A DNA stretch of 39,478 bases from Azohydromonas aeria. Lineage in GTDB: Bacteria; Pseudomonadota; Gammaproteobacteria; Burkholderiales; Burkholderiaceae_C. A program made the translations under genes and the position numbers. The stretch lies in contig NZ_VIDQ01000070.1 of assembly GCF_009760915.1 (NCBI RefSeq), positions 1-39,478 on the forward strand, read 5' to 3'. Shown here in pieces: positions 7,832-15,978 of this stretch; positions within the stretch are counted from its first letter, which is position 1; every line of letters begins with the position of its first letter. The notes under the pieces are model-generated. The model had not been told where the DNA came from. It saw nothing but the letters and a program-made list of their open reading frames with translations, and searched no databases.

Positions 7832-8346
7832 TGCGAGGCGAAGAGGGCTTCGACCTGTGTGGCCATGGCCGGGCCCAGCCCAATGACTGCTGTCCACCAG
7901 CGCCGGCGGCGTGGCACCCTCAGCGTGAGCTCGGCCAGCGTCCGGATGCCCGCCTTGTGTAGCACGGTGGCCACGCGCGGGGGCAGCCAGCGGCCCACGT
8001 CGTCGCCGATGAGCGGCTGCGGGATGGGTGCACTGCGCAGCGCCTCGACGGCGTGCGCGACGATGCGCGCGGCCGCGGCGCCCTTGCGCGCCGTGCCCGT
8101 GAAGAGCCGCGCCAGATCCTCGCGCTGGCGGCTGGCCGCGAAGGCGGCAAGCTGCCGGCGGATGTGGCCGATCACGGCGCGCGATGAGCCGCCGGCGGAC
8201 CGCCGCTCAGGGAGGAAGCGCGCCACGGCCTCTCGCGAGGACAAGCCTTCATGCCAGGCCCGCAGGGTGGACAGCTCCGGGGCGTCGGGCAGCTCCAGCG
8301 GCGGCTGCTTTTGGGCGGGCTCTGCGGCGGACCGGCGCGTTTTCAC
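7832..8346 (-). pseudogene. Tyrosine recombinase, 5' part of the split gene
   Basis: The ATG at 8346 opens a frame encoding about 172 native residues that end ...VEALFASHPE. It then reads into the IS21 end, adding Cys and a stop at 7819. The segment is rich in Arg and Ala, with a helical N-terminal region (LSTLRAWHEGLSSREAVARFL) and a helix-hairpin-helix-like stretch (TVLHKAGIRTLAELTLRVPR). This kind of extra N-terminal region occurs in some large integrases of beta- and gammaproteobacteria. With 1414-2602 it makes a 567-residue protein without any frame correction, which is strong evidence that the two pieces were one gene before the IS21 insertion. Confidence 0.85.
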
Positions 8347-8384
8347 GCCAGACAGTTTAGGTCCGCGGCGCCACTGATCCGATA

Positions 8385-8400
8385 AGAGGAATTATTTCCT
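8385..8400 (-). terminator. Small palindrome at the end of the CNNM-family gene
   Basis: GAGGAA and TTCCTC, separated by four bases, overlap the stop codon region of the gene at 8392-9771. The minus strand continues into TTAT. The stem is only 6 bp with no real T-run, so this is at best a weak terminator. Confidence 0.25.
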
Positions 8401-9771
8401 CAGTATCGTTCCATCCGAGTTCAACACTGGGCTTGCTCCAGCGGGCGCCAAGTCGACCGGGGTTTCGGGCAGCCGGCTGGCGAGCACCTTGTCGATGACC
8501 TTGTCATCCATATCCACGATCTCGAAGTGCCAGCCATCCCATTCCACCGAGTCACCCAGGCTGGGCAAGCGGCCCGTCATCAGCATGATCATGCCGCTGA
8601 GCGTGTGATAGCGGCCTCGCTCCTCCTCGGGCACCGTGGGGAGCCCCAGCCGGTCCTTGAGCTCGGGCACCGGGATATGGCCATCGAGCAGCCAGGATCC
8701 GTCCTCGCGCTGCATGGCCCAGGACGTGGCCGGATCGCGTGGGTGGAACTCCCCCGTGATGGCCTCGATGAGGTCCTGCAGCGTCACGATGCCCTGGATC
8801 TGGCCATACTCGTCGATGACGAAGGCCATCTGCACGTCCGAGTCCCGGAAGTTGTCGAGCAGTTCCATCCCGGTGACGGTCTCGGGCACATACAGCGGCG
8901 GCTGCAAAGGCTGATCGGCGAGCTCGCGCGAGCCGCCTTGCAACGCTCGCGACAACCATTGCCGTGCATTGATCACGCCCAACAGGTTGTCGAAACCGCC
9001 TTTGACGACAGGAAAGCGCGCGTGGTCGGACTGCTCGATCAGCGCCAGCTGCACCTCGAAAGGGTCATCGGTGTCGAGAGTGACCACATCGGCACGCGGC
9101 ACCATCAGCGAGCCGATCTGGCGGTCGTCCAGGCGGAACACGTTGCGCACCATCGTGTGCTCGTGGGACTCGATCACGCCCGCGCTCGTGCCCTCGGCGA
9201 GCACTGCATGGATCTCCTCTTCCGTAACCGCCTGGTTGTTGCCGTCCTTGACGCCCAGCAGTGCCAGGAAGAGTTGAGTCGAGACCGTGAGCAGCTTCAC
9301 GAAGGGCTTGGTCGCGAGCGCCAGGACGTCAATGGGCCGAGCCGCCAGCCGCGCCAGCGTCTCGGGGTGGGACTGGCCCAGGCGTTTGGGCACCAGCTCA
9401 CCCACGACAATGGAAAAGTAGGTGATGAGCACCACCACCAGGCCGGTGGCGCCGTAGCCCGCGTAAGGCTCTGATGCACCAAGTTCTCGCAGCCAAGCGG
9501 CCAGCGGCTGCGCCAGGGCTGCTTCGCCGACGATGCCGTTGAGCACGCCGATGGACGTGATGCCGATCTGGATGGTGGAAAGGAACCGGGTCGGGTCCTC
9601 GCCGAGCTTGACGGCCGCTGCGGCGGCCATGTCGCCCTCATCGATGAGCTTCTGCAGCCGGGCCTTACGGGCTGTCACGAGGGCTATCTCGGACATCGCG
9701 AACAGGCCATTGAGCACGATGAGGGCGGCGAGTATGAAGACTTCCATGGAAGGCGCCGCTACAGGCGCCAT
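8392..9771 (-). CDS. CNNM/CorC-HlyC family membrane protein (hemolysin-like)
   Basis: The 459-residue protein has a DUF21/CNNM transmembrane domain (about 10-190; VFILAALIVLNGLFAMSEIAL, then GLVVVLITYFSIVVGELVPKR), with the conserved Ser-Glu after the first helix and the GELVPKR motif. A CBS pair follows (about 215-345; MVPRADVVTLDTDD and VIDEYGQIQGIVTLQDLIEA), then a C-terminal CorC_HlyC domain (about 360-440). The family is linked to Mg2+/Co2+ efflux and magnesium homeostasis; the old name hemolysin is misleading. A second start at Met9 (9747) places the first helix right at the N-terminus and is equally likely. It stands alone, with the same orientation as the genes on its left but well separated from them. 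Confidence 0.92.
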   Translation of the reverse strand: MAPVAAPSMEVFILAALIVLNGLFAMSEIALVTARKARLQKLIDEGDMAAAAAVKLGEDPTRFLSTIQIGITSIGVLNGIVGEAALAQPLAAWLRELGASEPYAGYGATGLVVVLITYFSIVVGELVPKRLGQSHPETLARLAARPIDVLALATKPFVKLLTVSTQLFLALLGVKDGNNQAVTEEEIHAVLAEGTSAGVIESHEHTMVRNVFRLDDRQIGSLMVPRADVVTLDTDDPFEVQLALIEQSDHARFPVVKGGFDNLLGVINARQWLSRALQGGSRELADQPLQPPLYVPETVTGMELLDNFRDSDVQMAFVIDEYGQIQGIVTLQDLIEAITGEFHPRDPATSWAMQREDGSWLLDGHIPVPELKDRLGLPTVPEEERGRYHTLSGMIMLMTGRLPSLGDSVEWDGWHFEIVDMDDKVIDKVLASRLPETPVDLAPAGASPVLNSDGTILRK

Positions 9772-9991
9772 GAGTTGTTGAAAGCGGGCATTCTAGGAAC
9801 TGGCTCACGAGTGGCCGGTGAAGGCCTGTCGGCGTTCAGCATCCGCACACCAGGACGGGGCGAGCTGACGCCGTCACCTGACCAGCCCCTTGCACGCCCG
9901 AAGATGCAAGTGCAACCGTCTCTGTGGGCCAGAAGCGGTTTGCCGAGTTCCTGGCTGTGCAGCGCACCGTGACACAGGCACGCGCGCAGTG

Positions 9992-10150
9992 TCAGAGGAG
10001 CATGACGGCTGCAGCGCCGGCACCGCACAAGACGCTGGTGGTTCCTAGAAAGGCAACGTCACGCTTTTCGTTGCCCAGGCGCCACGCGTGGATGGTGCAG
10101 CCAACCAGTACTAGCGTGAGGAATACCAGCCAAATCTCAAGATTTTCCAT
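9992..10150 (-). CDS. Small membrane protein, 52 residues
   Basis: From the ATG at 10150 the product is MENLEIWLVFLTLVLVGCTI followed by a short polar linker (HAWRLGNEKRD) and a second hydrophobic stretch (VAFLGTTSVLCGAGAAAVMLL). This is two predicted transmembrane helices with a basic turn. A longer frame from 10249 adds an unlikely N-terminus. It is not recognisable as a known family. It sits alone between the CNNM-family gene and the hibernation factor gene, all on the minus strand. Confidence 0.55.
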   Translation of the reverse strand: MENLEIWLVFLTLVLVGCTIHAWRLGNEKRDVAFLGTTSVLCGAGAAAVMLL

Positions 10151-10444
10151 AGGTCCATTCCATTGTTTTCCGTGACGGCTCAGGCGCTTCAGCAGCCCCG
10201 GATACCAAGCCGAGCCGTTGCTGCATGGCGCGACATGCAGCCACCGCAAACCATTGCCATCTCAATCGCCCAAAGCAGGGGACGCTGCCAGCCACCGATG
10301 CGGCCAGGCAGGCATCACGCCTGGCCAGGAACACTCGAACGCTGCACGGACAGCGCCCAAGCGCCTTTGTGATGCGCCGTCCAAAGGAAAGTTCAAATTT
10401 CCTCCTGCATCAGCAATGCGAACTGATGGGGGCCGCGCTGCCCG
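10151..10444. other. Intergenic, no gene seen
   Basis: Short frames are open on both strands but none looks like protein. I see no repeat or terminator here. Confidence 0.4.
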
Positions 10445-10786
10445 TCAGCGGTGCAGGTCATGGGCGTGCCAGGTTCTCTCGGAAAGCTGGGGCTGGCGCA
10501 ACTGCTCGACGGCAAGGTGGCCAACACGATCAGCGGCCAGATCTATCACGTCGTACAGATCGACACCGGCACCAACGACCGTGACAGTGAGTGCGCCCAT
10601 GAGTTGTAGCTCAATAAGGCAGTAGCCTTTCGCCAAGCCACGGCGACTGCGCGTGTCACCGAGCCGCACGTCGACGCGCTGTACCTGGTTATGCCTGCGC
10701 ATCAGCACAAAAAGCAGGCGCCGACGGACGTGGTCAATCAACGCGTTGTTGACGCAGGCATGCAAGGCACGAACTCGGATATCCAA
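10445..10786 (-). CDS. Ribosome hibernation promoting factor / RaiA-like protein
   Basis: The product has the HPF/sigma-54-modulation fold pattern: an opening strand DIRVRALHACVNNALIDHVR, a second strand with NQVQRVDVRLGD, a glycine-rich turn, a third strand GYCLIELQLM, then VTVVGAGVDLYDVIDLAADR leading into the last helix. That order (beta-alpha-beta-beta-beta-alpha, with the D-x-Y-x-A-I-D-type motif) is characteristic. The TTG at 10786, preceded by GAGGGA about nine bases upstream, gives 113 residues, a normal length for the short form. An in-frame ATG at 10882 would add an unusual cysteine-rich N-terminus. Family members bind the 30S subunit and silence ribosomes under stress. It lies near universal stress genes, so a stress role fits. 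Confidence 0.7.
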   Translation of the reverse strand: MDIRVRALHACVNNALIDHVRRRLLFVLMRRHNQVQRVDVRLGDTRSRRGLAKGYCLIELQLMGALTVTVVGAGVDLYDVIDLAADRVGHLAVEQLRQPQLSERTWHAHDLHR

Positions 10787-10939
10787 TGCGGCTTTCCCTC
10801 GGTCACAGCACTTGGAGATCAAGAAGCTGCAGGAAGATCCTGAGCTCATGCGAGGCCGGAAGTTCCGCTTGGTTGCGTTCACAAGCTACCAGCCAGGGCG
10901 TGGCACAACCACTGGCGGCGCGGTGAAAGTCAGGTCGAG

Positions 10940-11060
10940 GCCGATCTCCGCCAGTCCATTCGTGCTGGAGGTCACCATGGTTGACCCACACCACCTGAGC
11001 CGGCACCAAGGGCAGCGCCATCTCGTCAACGAGGGTGGCAGCCGCCATTGAAGGCCCAGA
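10940..11060 (-). pseudogene. P-type cation ATPase fragment (TM5-TM6 region), frameshifted
   Basis: On the minus strand one frame reads MALPLVPAQVVWVN and the next frame continues MVTSSTNGLAEIGLDL. This matches LALPLTPAQVLWINMVTSST of the intact ATPase at 26516-29293. The DNA agrees too: CGTGCTGGAGGTCACCATG (10972-10990) also occurs in the intact gene near 27062-27082, and homology continues beyond it. One extra G after that string in the fragment causes the frame change. The rest of the gene is gone, so this is a relic of a second, related ATPase. Confidence 0.72.
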
Positions 11061-11206
11061 GCATGACGACGTCGTCGCCGCGCACGTACCGGGGTGGGCG
11101 AGACAGCCGTTGGCCGCATGGCTCACGGGCCCACCAGGTTGACGCGTGCCAGCGTCGCCATGGCAAGGACTTTCGTTTTTTTCGCTTTTGCCTTAAAGTA
11201 TTCGAA

Positions 11207-11218
11207 TAAAATGCGGGC
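11207..11218 (+). promoter_or_regulatory. Possible promoter for a leaderless HTH gene
   Basis: An A+T-rich patch (11168-11212) in otherwise GC-rich DNA ends in TAAAAT (11207-11212), a good -10 hexamer. The ATG at 11219 is six bases further on, about where transcription would start, and no Shine-Dalgarno sequence precedes it. A leaderless mRNA is therefore likely. The -35 element is not clear. Confidence 0.4.
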
Positions 11219-11761
11219 ATGTTGAACCGTCACCACGTGCCTTCGCTCAACGAGCTGCTGGGCTGGCTTGAGCGCGCGTTCGCCCAGCACATCGAAGTCG
11301 AGGCCCGGGCCGGCCGGACGGCTGTCATGCGCCTGGGTGGCAAGGAGCTCGGCCTGCGAGACGTCCGCGAGCCGCCACAGCAGCTGACCCAAGAGCTGTG
11401 CGGCAAGCTGGCCGAGGTCGCCGCGTTCGGCCTCACGACGGCTCTCACGGAAGAGTCTGCGGCTGGAACACGGCTCAGGATGCAGCTCGTCACTGCTCTG
11501 GCTGCGATCGAGGCCACGACAGGCTCGAACAGGGAGCGCCCGCACAGCGATGACGGCGAGGCCTTGCTGACGACGGCCGAGGCCGCAGCCCAGCTGGGCA
11601 TGAGCCGGCCCTACGTCTCGATGCTGTGTGACCAGGGCAAGCTGGGCGAGGTCAGCCGCTCCGAAGGCGGACATCGACGAATCCGACAGTCCGCGGTTGA
11701 TGAATACAAGAAGTGCCATTTGGGAGACGCCACCGGCCACCCGCCTGCGGCCAAGCGATAG
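11219..11761 (+). CDS. Excisionase/MerR-type HTH DNA-binding protein
   Basis: The 180-residue protein has a helical N-terminal half with no recognised domain (about 1-100) and a C-terminal HTH of the HTH_17/excisionase type: TTAEAAAQLGMSRPYVSMLC (about 118-137), then GHRRIRQSAVDEYKK. The layout suits a DNA-binding regulator with its own oligomerization or antitoxin-like N-terminal part. It ends 26 bp before the antiporter gene and in the same direction, so the two are probably co-transcribed and it may regulate that antiporter. It may instead be a remnant of a mobile element; the flanking ATPase relic fits either reading. A candidate leaderless promoter lies directly upstream. Confidence 0.75.
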   Translation: MLNRHHVPSLNELLGWLERAFAQHIEVEARAGRTAVMRLGGKELGLRDVREPPQQLTQELCGKLAEVAAFGLTTALTEESAAGTRLRMQLVTALAAIEATTGSNRERPHSDDGEALLTTAEAAAQLGMSRPYVSMLCDQGKLGEVSRSEGGHRRIRQSAVDEYKKCHLGDATGHPPAAKR

Positions 11762-11787
11762 CTCAGGCAGAGAAAGAGAACACGAAG

Positions 11788-13479
11788 TTGCACCACGACA
11801 TCACCCTCATTACCACGCTCGCTGCCGGCTTCGGGCTGGCCCTCATCCTGGGCTTCATTGCGGCGCGCCTGAAGCTTCCCGCGCTGGTGGGCTACCTTCT
11901 CGCTGGCATCGCCATCGGCCCGTTCACGCCCGGGTTCATCGCTGATTCGCATGTTGCCGGGCAGCTTGCCGAGGTTGGCGTGATGCTGCTGATGTTCGGT
12001 GTCGGACTGCACTTCTCCATCGACGACCTGCTCGCTGTGCGCAAGATTGCGCTTCCTGGCGCCGTCGTCCAGATGGTGGTGGCTACAGCCTTGGGCGCCG
12101 GCGTGGCGAGCCTTTGGGGATGGTCGGTGGGCGCCGCCTTGGTGTTCGGCATCTCGCTTTCCGTGGCAAGCACGGTCGTGCTGCTCAGGGCGCTCGAAAG
12201 CCGGGGCATGCTGGACTCCGCGAACGGGCGCATCGCCGTAGGGTGGCTCGTTGTCGAGGATCTCGCCATGGTGCTGGTCTTGGTGCTGCTGCCCGCGCTT
12301 GCGCCCTCGCTGGGTGGACAAGGCGACGCGACCGACCGCAGCACGGCCATGACGATTGCGATCACGCTGGCCCAGGTTGGTGGCTTCGTGGCGTTCATGC
12401 TCATCGTCGGCAGGCGTCTCTTCCCGTGGGTGCTCTGGCAAGTCGCCAAGACGGGGTCGCGGGAGCTCTTCACGCTTTGTGTCATCGCCGCCGCCGTCAG
12501 CATCGCGTACGGGTCGTCGCAGGTGTTCGGGGTGTCGTTCGCTCTTGGCGCGTTCTTCGCTGGCATGGTTCTTCGCGAATCCAGGTTCAGCGAACGTGCA
12601 GCCGAGCAGACACTGCCGCTGCAGGACGCTTTTTCCGTGCTGTTCTTTGTCTCCGTGGGGATGCTGTTCGACCCGAACATCGTTCTCAGGGAGCCGCTGC
12701 ACCTTCTGGCGACGGTCGGTGTCATCGTCATCGGCAAGTCGCTGGCGGCGATCGCCGTCGTGTTGATGCTGCGCTACCCGGTCCGCACCGCCGTCACCGT
12801 GTCCGCAAGCCTGGCGCAGGTGGGCGAGTTCTCGTTCATCCTTGCGGGGCTCGGCATGACTCTGGGGCTGCTGCCGAAGGAGGGCAACGACCTTATCCTG
12901 GCCGGTGCCCTGATCTCCATCGCGCTCAACCCGCTGATGTTCAGCTTCGCGGGTCCGCTCGAACGCTGGTTTGCGCGATACCCGAAGCTCTCTGCCCGGC
13001 TTGATCCCTCTTCGAACCCGCTGTCCGAGCTGCCGATGTCGACCGAGAGCAAGTACCTGTCGAACCAGGTCGTGCTGGTTGGCTGGGGACGTGTCGGCAA
13101 ACAGATTGCCGGCGAGCTGACCAAGCAGGGTGTGCCCTTTGTTGTGGTCGAATCGAACAGGGAGTTCGTCGAGGAACTGCGCCGCAGGAACACCCCGGCG
13201 GTATGGGGCGACGCGACCGCGGAAGGCGTGCTGATTCAGGCACACGTTCGCGACGCGCGCGCCCTTGTCATCGCCACTTCAGAGACGGTTCAAGTGCGGT
13301 CGATGGTCGAGATAGCACGCACGTTGAACCCCGGTGTCAACGTCATCGTTCGAAGTCATAACGAGGAAGAGGCGGATCTGCTGGAGCGCGACGGTGCTGG
13401 CAAGGTATTCGTCGGCGAGAGGGAACTGGCCCAGTCCATGGTCGGCTCCGTGTTGAGTCTGGTGAAGCTGCAAGCATGA
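11788..13479 (+). CDS. Kef/YbaL-type cation:proton antiporter with RCK_N domain
   Basis: From the TTG at 11788 the protein (563 residues) begins LHHDITLITTLAAGFGLALI, matching the usual N-terminus of YbaL relatives; reading from the upstream ATG at 11713 adds a polar, unlikely leader. A CPA2-type sodium/hydrogen exchanger domain with about 12 membrane helices spans about 10-385 (GVGLHFSIDDLLAVRK; AFFAGMVLRES). A Rossmann RCK_N/TrkA-N domain follows (about 425-540), with the nucleotide-binding motif VVLVGWGRVGKQIAGEL and the acidic residue in VVVESN. The family exports K+ or other cations in exchange for H+, gated by nucleotide binding. It follows the HTH gene closely, and several other antiporters lie downstream. 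Confidence 0.92.
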   Translation: MHHDITLITTLAAGFGLALILGFIAARLKLPALVGYLLAGIAIGPFTPGFIADSHVAGQLAEVGVMLLMFGVGLHFSIDDLLAVRKIALPGAVVQMVVATALGAGVASLWGWSVGAALVFGISLSVASTVVLLRALESRGMLDSANGRIAVGWLVVEDLAMVLVLVLLPALAPSLGGQGDATDRSTAMTIAITLAQVGGFVAFMLIVGRRLFPWVLWQVAKTGSRELFTLCVIAAAVSIAYGSSQVFGVSFALGAFFAGMVLRESRFSERAAEQTLPLQDAFSVLFFVSVGMLFDPNIVLREPLHLLATVGVIVIGKSLAAIAVVLMLRYPVRTAVTVSASLAQVGEFSFILAGLGMTLGLLPKEGNDLILAGALISIALNPLMFSFAGPLERWFARYPKLSARLDPSSNPLSELPMSTESKYLSNQVVLVGWGRVGKQIAGELTKQGVPFVVVESNREFVEELRRRNTPAVWGDATAEGVLIQAHVRDARALVIATSETVQVRSMVEIARTLNPGVNVIVRSHNEEEADLLERDGAGKVFVGERELAQSMVGSVLSLVKLQA

Positions 13480-13587
13480 CGACTGGCACAGAGCAGCCAA
13501 AAGGCCCCAGCCCTGGCCCGAAGCGGGGCACACCCTGTGTTCCATGCCAGCACGATGGCGGTCAACAACGCATGCGAACCGTACTGC

Positions 13588-13815
13588 TCACGCCGACCGG
13601 CGCACCTCAATGGTGACCCGGAAGGCGAGCCGGTAGAGCAGCGGCTTCAAGCGGGCTTGGTCATTTGTCAACAGCTCCCGCTGCTGCAGCGCGCTACGCA
13701 CTACCAGCGACTCGCCATGCTCCACACGGCTGTCTGCGGCAATCACGCCGGCATATCCAGGGGTGCACCGGGACTGCCGTACAGCGGCACCCTTTCCCCG
13801 TGCTGTACACGGCAC
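13588..13815 (-). CDS. Possible small protein or gene remnant, unrecognised
   Basis: A 75-codon minus-strand frame encodes a plausible C-terminal half (SRVEHGESLVVRSALQQREL followed by a stretch ending FRVTIEVRR), while its first ~18 residues look random. It has no clear ribosome-binding site. It could be a short gene, the tail of a decayed gene, or chance: an overlapping plus-strand frame from 13537 is also open. Apart from this, 13480-13969 holds nothing I can support. Confidence 0.25.
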   Translation of the reverse strand: MPCTARGKGAAVRQSRCTPGYAGVIAADSRVEHGESLVVRSALQQRELLTNDQARLKPLLYRLAFRVTIEVRRSA

Positions 13816-13969
13816 CGCACGCGACCGAAGTCAGCTCGATCCCTTGGACCGGCGCTCCCCTTTGCCCAGGCCTTACGGGGTGGACGCGGTTTTTGCTATC
13901 GCGTCCGGCCGAAAATGTGCGGGTGTCCATGCGGGGACGCCGACGGCTCATGAGGCAAGAGTCATTCGA

Positions 13970-14599
13970 ATGGCGCACGGATCCCTGTACAAGCGGCTGA
14001 GCCCCGGATACCGGCTCCTTTGGATCCTGTGCTGGGGCTATGTGGCCCTGTTCATCTGGCTGCCGTTGATCATGGTGCCTTTCGTGCATGTGCTGCCCTA
14101 CATGCACGAGCGGCCGTTGGTGGCGCGGCTGCAGACAGCGCTGCTGGGCACCATCCTGGTCTGCCTGGCGTTCGTCTTCATGGCCCGCGCAGCCGGCCGG
14201 CCGCTGCGGCTGCCCAGCAGTCGGGTGGATCGCTGCGTGTTGGTGGCCGCGCTGGTCATGGCTGTCTACGTGGCGGGGGCCATCCCGGGCAACGCGCTGG
14301 CCGCACTGGTCTGGCTGTTCCCGGGAGAGTCGGTGGTGGTGGAGATGCGCGTTGCGCACATCCGGCCAGGGGTGCTGGGCTACAGGACACAGGACCTTGT
14401 CCTGCAGGATGAGGACGCACAGGCCAGCCGCTACGTGACCGTTGCGCGCCTTTGGTTTGCCGAGGTGCCGTACCAGCAAGGCGACCGGCTGCAGTTGCAG
14501 GTCCGGCACAATGCCCTGGGCATGGTCGTGCAACGCGTGACTGTTACGGACAGGCCCCCCAGTGCACATCCCCTGCGCCCTGTGGAGCATGCGCGCTGA
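13970..14599 (+). CDS. Membrane protein of unknown function, three predicted helices
   Basis: Starting at the ATG at 13970 (with GAGGCAAGAG about 10-20 bases upstream), the 209-residue product begins MAHGSLYKRLSPGYRLLW. It has three predicted membrane segments (about 17-43, 58-80 and 88-118), then a soluble ~90-residue C-terminal part rich in beta-type sequence (SVVVEMRVAHIRPGVLGYR). I do not recognise the family. An earlier in-frame start at 13763 would add a low-quality leader. It lies between the Kef-type antiporter and a universal stress gene that converges on it, so a link to ion or stress physiology is only positional. Confidence 0.65.
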   Translation: MAHGSLYKRLSPGYRLLWILCWGYVALFIWLPLIMVPFVHVLPYMHERPLVARLQTALLGTILVCLAFVFMARAAGRPLRLPSSRVDRCVLVAALVMAVYVAGAIPGNALAALVWLFPGESVVVEMRVAHIRPGVLGYRTQDLVLQDEDAQASRYVTVARLWFAEVPYQQGDRLQLQVRHNALGMVVQRVTVTDRPPSAHPLRPVEHAR

Positions 14600-14712
14600 G
14601 CGGTGGTGGCAACGCTACTGGCGCTGGGCTGTGCAGCGACGCTGGCACTCATCGCGCCTGGGGAACCGGGCTACAGTGATCAACCTGTGGCACTCCCAGT
14701 GCGCCGGACACC

Positions 14713-15606
14713 TCAAGGCTGCCGAGTACCGGATACCAGCAAGTCGGTACTGCCCTCGGCCAGTACATGCTTGGTCACGCTGCCGAGCAGCAGGTCCTCG
14801 GCTGCCGACTGGCCGTGCTTGCCGAGCACGACGAGATCGCACTCGTGTTCCTGGGCCTGCTCGACGATGCGCAGCGAGGCCTCGCCTTCGACGACGCACG
14901 GTGTCCATTGGCCGGGCTTGAGGCCGCTGTCCTGCGCGAAGGCATCCAGCCGCGCTGCGGCGTCAAGCCGCGCTTGCTGCCGGTACTCGCCAATCGTGCG
15001 GTCATCGACCCCGGCAAAGCGCAGCTTGTCCTCGAAGGGAATCTGGAAAGCGCTCATCAGCACCAGGTGCGCATGCGGTGCCACGTGCCGGGCCGCGCTC
15101 AGCGAAGGCGCTGACCAGGGCGAGAAATCCAGCGCGACCAATGCCTGCCGGTAGGGTTCGTGCGGCGTCTGGCGCACCACCAGCACGGGCCGGGTGGTGC
15201 GCCGCAGCAGCCGCTCCGCTGTCGTGCCCACCATGAGCCGACGCAGGTACCCTGCGCCGCGCGCACCCAGCACCAGCAGCTGCGCATCGAGCCGTTCGGC
15301 GTGCCGGCCGATCTCGTCGAGCACCGGACCACTGGCGGCCTCCGGGCTCACCGCCGCGTGGCGCATCGTCTGAAGCCGGGCGGCCAACTCGTGCAACTCG
15401 CGCCTGGCGTCTTCTTGCAACTGGTTCTCGGCTGCGTGGCCGGCGCCAAGCCACTGCCGCAGCTCCTGCAGAGCCCCGCCGGGCAGAACGTGCAGCAGGT
15501 GCAGCGTAGCGCCGGTCTCGTGGGCCAGCCGCGCGGCGCGGTCAGCCGCCAGCCGGGACGGGGCGGACAGATCCGTTGCAGCAAGGATGGAGGCCAAGTG
15601 GATCAT
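14713..15606 (-). CDS. Universal stress protein, tandem UspA domains
   Basis: The protein begins MIHLASILAATDLSAPSRLA at 15606 (297 residues); a longer frame to 15720 adds an implausible leader. Two UspA domains are in tandem. Domain 1 is about 1-140, with the nucleotide-binding type motif GARGAGYLRRLMVGTTAERL and the closing strand PVLVVRQ. Domain 2 is about 148-295, with GKHGQSAAEDLLLGSVTKHV and STDLLVSG. The G-2x-G-9x-G(S/T) pattern suggests ATP binding. The gene is read away from the NhaP-type antiporter, sharing an intergenic region with it. Similar tandem proteins recur twice more in the window (17405-18095, decayed; 25636-26523, intact). Confidence 0.9.
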   Translation of the reverse strand: MIHLASILAATDLSAPSRLAADRAARLAHETGATLHLLHVLPGGALQELRQWLGAGHAAENQLQEDARRELHELAARLQTMRHAAVSPEAASGPVLDEIGRHAERLDAQLLVLGARGAGYLRRLMVGTTAERLLRRTTRPVLVVRQTPHEPYRQALVALDFSPWSAPSLSAARHVAPHAHLVLMSAFQIPFEDKLRFAGVDDRTIGEYRQQARLDAAARLDAFAQDSGLKPGQWTPCVVEGEASLRIVEQAQEHECDLVVLGKHGQSAAEDLLLGSVTKHVLAEGSTDLLVSGTRQP

Positions 15607-15978
15607 CGCTGGTATTCCTGTACGCGCAGTGGCTTGCCATAAGCGATCTCGGACGTGCACAAAGACACGCTCGAAGGTGAAGCGGCGTGCCGGTGGGCCC
15701 CAATGCATCGCTGTCAGCAAACCCTCGCTCCATGCCGTTGCAGCCAGGGGGCCGCGCCCGGCGGGCTGCTTGCGTGCTTACGGTCCGGCACGGTACCCGG
15801 CTATTGTGAAACAGCGTCCGCGCAGCGCGCTTACCGCACGGTGCAGGTGCGGCTTTCTTGCGCCGTCTGCCCGCTTCAGCCCCGTCACGACGGGCTCTTT
15901 GGCACACAGCCGTCGCGCCGATGCCGGGCCATGCGCGGCATGCCACGGGCTGGATGCCTGGCCGCGGATACTACAGGC
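15607..15978. promoter_or_regulatory. Divergent intergenic region between usp gene and NhaP-type antiporter
   Basis: These 372 bases must contain the promoters for both divergent genes. I see no clear -10/-35 pair, operator dyad or small gene in it; frames crossing it are low-quality leaders of the flanking genes. Confidence 0.4.

Noticed and set aside
1275..8391. Matching att-like repeats around the integrase-bearing region (AGTTTAG near 1373 and 8357)
   Set aside because: Only about 11 of 18 bases agree and the position of the element ends is unknown, so the match is not better than chance.
10459..10608. Plus-strand frame encoding a protein-like stretch (SLGKLGLAQLLDGKVANTIS)
   Set aside because: It is antisense to the HPF-like gene, whose family pattern is clear on the minus strand.
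11611..13245. A 544-codon frame antisense to the Kef-type antiporter
   Set aside because: His/Arg/Glu-rich reverse-strand artefact without domain content.
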